Shown here piece after piece: positions 6,499 to 9,573 of a stretch of DNA of 9,573 nt. The notes under the pieces are model-generated. The model ran no database searches and was not told where the DNA came from. It was given only the letters and a program-made list of their open reading frames with translations. How positions within the stretch are numbered: the stretch's first letter is position 1; each line of letters begins with the position of its first letter. This DNA comes from an uncultured Selenomonas sp. Its GTDB lineage: Bacteria > Bacillota > Negativicutes > Selenomonadales > Selenomonadaceae. The translations under genes were made by a program, and so were the position numbers. The stretch spans positions 1 to 9,573 of the forward strand of contig CAMURM010000036.1 in NCBI GenBank assembly GCA_947097535.1, read 5' to 3'.

Positions 6499-8523
6499 GT
6501 GCAATGCAAGAAAAAGAAGATGTTGGCTCTCGCCGTCGCTGCGCTATGGAGCGCTGCAGCCGTTCCCGCCTGGGCGGCTGCAGTGCCGCAGGCAAACGAA
6601 GAGGCGTCGAAGTCGAAGCCCGTTGACGCATCTGTGGAAACGGGTGAGCCGGATCATGCACTCGAAGATACCGTCGTGACGGCGACGCGCCGCGAAAAGC
6701 CCGACCTCGACGTGCCGGCGGCGACCATGGTCATCACGGCAGAGGCGATCAAGGAGAGCGGCGCCGCCGATGCTGCGGACGCTCTCGCCAAGGTCAACGG
6801 CTTCACCTACAAATCCTTCGGCCCCGCGGGCGCCTCGATGGGAACGATGAACAACGAGCTCAACGTGCGCGGCTTCAAGAGCGGCACGCTCGTGCTCGTG
6901 AACGGCAGCCCCGTCTCGTGGCGCGGCAAGTACAATCTCGACCAGATTCCCGCAGACCAAATCGAGCGCATCGAGGTCGTCAAGGGCTCCGGCTCCGTGC
7001 TCTACGGCAGCGAGGCGATGAGCGGCATCGTGAACATCATCACGAAAAAGGGCGCGAGCAACGCGGTGCATGTCGGCTTCGGCAACTACGGGCAGCGCCA
7101 ATACGGCGTGAGCGCGGGCGATGAGCGCTTCGGCGTCTACTACAACTACGATAAATGGGGGCGTCTCAACGGCATCGCCGAGCTAGACGTTGCCTCTGCG
7201 AGGTTTGACGGCTCGACGCGCGCGGATGTACGCGATGTGGAAAAGACGAGCGCGGGGCTCACATACCATATCAACCCGCAGCTGGACTTCCTCTTCGGCT
7301 ATTACAAGACGGAGGCGACCTACCTGCGCTTCGTCGACCGCATCGACAGATCGACCTCGGGGATTGCCGTCGGCGACCCCTTCAATGCACGCACGTACAC
7401 GACGGAGCAATACGTCAGCCAGCTGAATTACCACGATCGCGCGTGGAAGGGCAGCCTTTACTTTAACACGGGAACGGTTGAGGCGAAGGGCCCTACCGGT
7501 ATTTCGCGCACGGGTGCGAAGACGCCGGGCGATTGGTACAATACGCGCGAGCGCAACACGACGTATGGCATCGACCTGCAACGCACGTGGCATCTCGGTG
7601 AGAAATCGACCGCCGTGCTCGGCTTCAGCCTGGAGCACGAGGTCTACGATGCGCTGCCCGCACATTCGACGACGAATCCCGCAAGCTATATGCGCAACAA
7701 CTGGGGCGTGTTCGGGCAGTGGGAGCAGAAATTCACGGCGCGCGACACGGGCATCTTCGGCGTGCGCGAGACGTGGACGACGGCGGCGATGCGCGATGAG
7801 AACTACCATAACTTCAGCGCTTCGGGACAATGGCTGCACAAGCTCGACCATGAGAACAGTCTCTACCTCTCCGTCAGCCAGTCCTTCATCATGCCGAAGT
7901 TCGCGCAGATGTACGGCGCGAGCAGCCGCCTCGTACCTGCGCCGAATTTGAAGCCGCAGACGGGCGTCACCTACGAAATCGGCTGGAAGGCGAAGACGGG
8001 CGGCCACACATGGAAGGCGGCGCTCTTCCACATGGATGTCAAAGATAACATCACGGCGACGTGGAAGCCGCGGCAAAACGACTACCAATACAAGAATGAG
8101 GATTTTCGCAACACGGGATTGGAACTGTCGTGCGATATTCAAGGCAAGCACGGCTTCTCGTGGAATTGGGGCGTCACATGGCAGAACCCCGAAGCGAAGG
8201 GCAGCAAGGGCGCGGACTGGGAGCGCACCTTCGGCAAGCTGCAGCTCACGGGCGGTGCGCTCTACAAGAAGGGCAAGTGGACGTCCTCGCTTTCCGGCTC
8301 CTACCTCGCCGGCCGCGTGCAGTCGCCTTCGAGCGAGCCCGCCTATGCGTGCAAGCCCTACTTCCTCACGAGCTGGAACACGGCGTATCGCCCCGACGAC
8401 AAGAGCGAGATTCGCCTGACCGTCGAGAATGTGCTGAATCGTGCGGATGTGACCTCGCATTCTGGCTCGGACTATCGCGTCGCACCGACGAATTATATGC
8501 TGAGCTATAACTACACTTTCTAA
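6499..8523 (+). CDS. TonB-dependent outer-membrane receptor (second receptor, substrate unknown)
   Basis: A 674-residue receptor. The signal peptide (charged CKKKK, hydrophobic AVAALWSAAAV) is probably cleaved after PAWA near residue 26. A TonB box EDTVVTATR (56-64) follows a 30-residue charged linker. The plug contains PAATMVITAEAI, LNVRGFKSGTLVLVNGSPV, IERIEVVKGSGSVLYGSEA and MSGIVNIITKKG, and the barrel contains QSFIMPKFAQMYG, NLKPQTGVTYEIGWK and ENVLNRADV, ending YNYTF with a terminal Phe. The GTG at 6499 is chosen because AAGGAAGG (6484-6491) is 7 nt upstream; the internal ATG at 6520 would remove the charged part of the signal peptide. It follows tonB by 20 nt, so it is co-transcribed. 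The plug resembles CirA/BtuB-type receptors, but the substrate cannot be read from the sequence. Its place in a B12 locus makes a corrinoid possible; an iron siderophore is an equal alternative. Confidence 0.9.
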   Translation: MQCKKKKMLALAVAALWSAAAVPAWAAAVPQANEEASKSKPVDASVETGEPDHALEDTVVTATRREKPDLDVPAATMVITAEAIKESGAADAADALAKVNGFTYKSFGPAGASMGTMNNELNVRGFKSGTLVLVNGSPVSWRGKYNLDQIPADQIERIEVVKGSGSVLYGSEAMSGIVNIITKKGASNAVHVGFGNYGQRQYGVSAGDERFGVYYNYDKWGRLNGIAELDVASARFDGSTRADVRDVEKTSAGLTYHINPQLDFLFGYYKTEATYLRFVDRIDRSTSGIAVGDPFNARTYTTEQYVSQLNYHDRAWKGSLYFNTGTVEAKGPTGISRTGAKTPGDWYNTRERNTTYGIDLQRTWHLGEKSTAVLGFSLEHEVYDALPAHSTTNPASYMRNNWGVFGQWEQKFTARDTGIFGVRETWTTAAMRDENYHNFSASGQWLHKLDHENSLYLSVSQSFIMPKFAQMYGASSRLVPAPNLKPQTGVTYEIGWKAKTGGHTWKAALFHMDVKDNITATWKPRQNDYQYKNEDFRNTGLELSCDIQGKHGFSWNWGVTWQNPEAKGSKGADWERTFGKLQLTGGALYKKGKWTSSLSGSYLAGRVQSPSSEPAYACKPYFLTSWNTAYRPDDKSEIRLTVENVLNRADVTSHSGSDYRVAPTNYMLSYNYTF

Positions 8524-8603
8524 GGTCAGTCCAGATGCGTGAAGATGGGTGGCTGTGAATTTATCCGTGGTTCCCTAATGCTTTCAGACAGGAGAGGCAA
8601 GCG

Positions 8604-9573
8604 ATGCAGGAGCTTTTGAACATCTCGGATCATGTCTGCGATACGGCGGGCATCCTCGGCGGCGAGCCGGCGCATCTTGCAGAGATCCTGCGCTCCTTCG
8701 GGATTCCCGGCATCGAGCTGATGATCACGGGCTATGGTGAGCCGGACTTTTTCCCTATGGAGACGGTCGAGGGCGTTCATCTGCGCTTCTGGCCGAACTG
8801 GCTCGATTTCTGGCTCGGCAATGAAGAGGAACTGCAAAAAGAGTTTGGCAGCAGAGAGAACGTCGCTGCCGTCTTCGGGGAAAATCGCGCAGCGTGGCTC
8901 GCGCTTTGGCGCGAGAACATGCGCACGGCGGCGCGTGTCGGAGCACGCTATGTCGTCTTTCATGTAGCGAATGCGCGCAGCTGGGAGATGAAGTGCCGAC
9001 ATTTCGCCTATGGATCGGTGCAGGTCATTGATGCTACGGCGAAAGTGGTGAACGCCATCTCGGATGTTCTGCCTGACGACTGCCTGCTGCTCTATGAAAA
9101 CCTCTGGTGGCCGGGATTGACGCTGACCGAGCCGAAGCTCGCCACGCGTCTGCTCGAAAAGACGCATCATGAACGTACAGGCTTCGTGCTCGACACGGGT
9201 CACATGATGAATACGAATACGAGTCTGACGAATGAGGATGAAGCTGTCCGATATATTTTGCAAAAGGTGGAAAATCTCGGCTCTTTGCGAGAAAGGATCT
9301 TCGCCATGCATCTGCACCGGTCACTTTCGGGCGATTTCGTGCAAAGGAGCATGGCTGAGGCGCAGAAGGAGGAGATGCGGACGCTGTCCTTTGAGGAGGG
9401 GTATCGTTACGTCTCGGCAGTTGATCGCCACGAGCCATTCGAGACTGCAGTTGTGCGCCGCCTGGTCGAGGCGGTCGTGCCCGAGTTTCTCGTGCATGAG
9501 TTCCTGATTTCCTCGTGGGAGGAGTGGCAGAAGAAGGTGAAGAAGCAGAGAAACAGTCTTTGGGGAGGTGATG
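8604..9573 (+). CDS. cbiR: AP endonuclease 2-superfamily TIM-barrel protein, probable CbiR-type cobamide-remodelling enzyme (3' truncated)
   Basis: An open frame of 323 codons from ATG 8604 (AGGAG at 8590-8594, 9 nt upstream) with no stop before the window ends. It has a xylose isomerase-like TIM barrel (PF01261-type). Candidates for all nine metal ligands of E. coli endonuclease IV appear in order: H59 (GVHLRFW), H120 (VVFHVAN), E165 (LYENLWW), D197 and H200 (LDTGH), H236 (AMHLH), D274 and H276 (VDRH), E299 (VHEFL). This suggests a three-metal phosphoesterase. CbiR of Akkermansia muciniphila belongs to this superfamily and hydrolyses the phosphoribosyl bond in the cobamide nucleotide loop, so the lower ligand can be replaced. 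No signal peptide is seen, so it is cytoplasmic. It lies 80 nt after the second receptor with no obvious terminator between, in a B12-riboswitch locus. Alternatives are a DNA-repair endonuclease or sugar epimerase; the context argues against both. Confidence 0.65.
   Translation, partial: MQELLNISDHVCDTAGILGGEPAHLAEILRSFGIPGIELMITGYGEPDFFPMETVEGVHLRFWPNWLDFWLGNEEELQKEFGSRENVAAVFGENRAAWLALWRENMRTAARVGARYVVFHVANARSWEMKCRHFAYGSVQVIDATAKVVNAISDVLPDDCLLLYENLWWPGLTLTEPKLATRLLEKTHHERTGFVLDTGHMMNTNTSLTNEDEAVRYILQKVENLGSLRERIFAMHLHRSLSGDFVQRSMAEAQKEEMRTLSFEEGYRYVSAVDRHEPFETAVVRRLVEAVVPEFLVHEFLISSWEEWQKKVKKQRNSLWGGD

Noticed and set aside
5585..6661. 358-codon - strand open frame over exbD, tonB and the second receptor start
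   Set aside because: Arg-rich antisense shadow across three supported genes, with no domain or credible start signal.
7183..8460. 425-codon open frame on the - strand inside the second receptor gene
   Set aside because: It is fully antisense to a clear TonB-dependent receptor, has low-complexity Arg/Ala/Val-rich composition and no motif; such frames arise from GC-rich codon bias.
8524..8603. 80-nt gap before the TIM-barrel gene as a terminator or second riboswitch
   Set aside because: No stable hairpin with a U-tract and no known riboswitch motif is seen; it looks like an ordinary intergenic spacer.
9562..9573. GGGGAGGTG followed by ATG at the window end as the start of a next gene
   Set aside because: The gap between GGAGG and the ATG is only 2 nt, and the TIM-barrel frame is still open there; nothing downstream is visible to support a gene.
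1..9573. Mobile elements, CRISPR arrays, tRNA or rRNA genes
   Set aside because: No transposase, integrase, direct-repeat array, tRNA-like cloverleaf or rRNA segment was recognised on either strand.

Overview
The window looks like a chromosomal segment of a diderm Firmicute of the Negativicutes, most likely a Selenomonas-like member of the Selenomonadaceae. Three things suggest this: the Firmicute-type smc-ftsY gene order, strong AGGAGG-type ribosome binding sites, and outer-membrane TonB-dependent receptors with a TonB-ExbB-ExbD motor. The DNA is GC-rich. All genes I can support are on the + strand. The genus is inferred; no marker gene fixes it.

Region 1 (1-1220) is housekeeping. It holds the last 56 codons of smc and a complete ftsY, closed by a perfect 21-bp inverted-repeat terminator.

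Region 2 (1221-1649) is a leader without a protein gene. It has a near-consensus promoter (TTGACA, 17 bp, TAGCAT), an adenosylcobalamin-type riboswitch with an intact B12 box, an expression platform ending in an intrinsic terminator, and a further small inverted repeat next to the ribosome binding site of the first gene.

Region 3 (1650-9573) is an uptake locus: a lipoprotein BtuF/FecB-type binding protein, a BtuB-like TonB-dependent receptor, a hairpin that could be an attenuator, a tightly packed exbB-exbD-tonB set, a second TonB-dependent receptor of unknown substrate, and a TIM-barrel protein that runs off the end. The TIM-barrel protein has counterparts, in order, of all nine metal ligands of endonuclease IV. 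In this setting it is best read as CbiR, the cobamide-remodelling enzyme described from Akkermansia muciniphila.

Taken together, the locus reads as a B12-repressed cobamide scavenging module. The outer-membrane receptor(s) import corrinoids using energy from ExbB-ExbD-TonB, the lipoprotein captures them on the periplasmic side, and CbiR would open the nucleotide loop so the lower ligand can be replaced. No inner-membrane ABC permease or ATPase (BtuCD) is present in the window, so it must lie elsewhere. The substrate of the second receptor and the exact reaction of the TIM-barrel protein are inferences.
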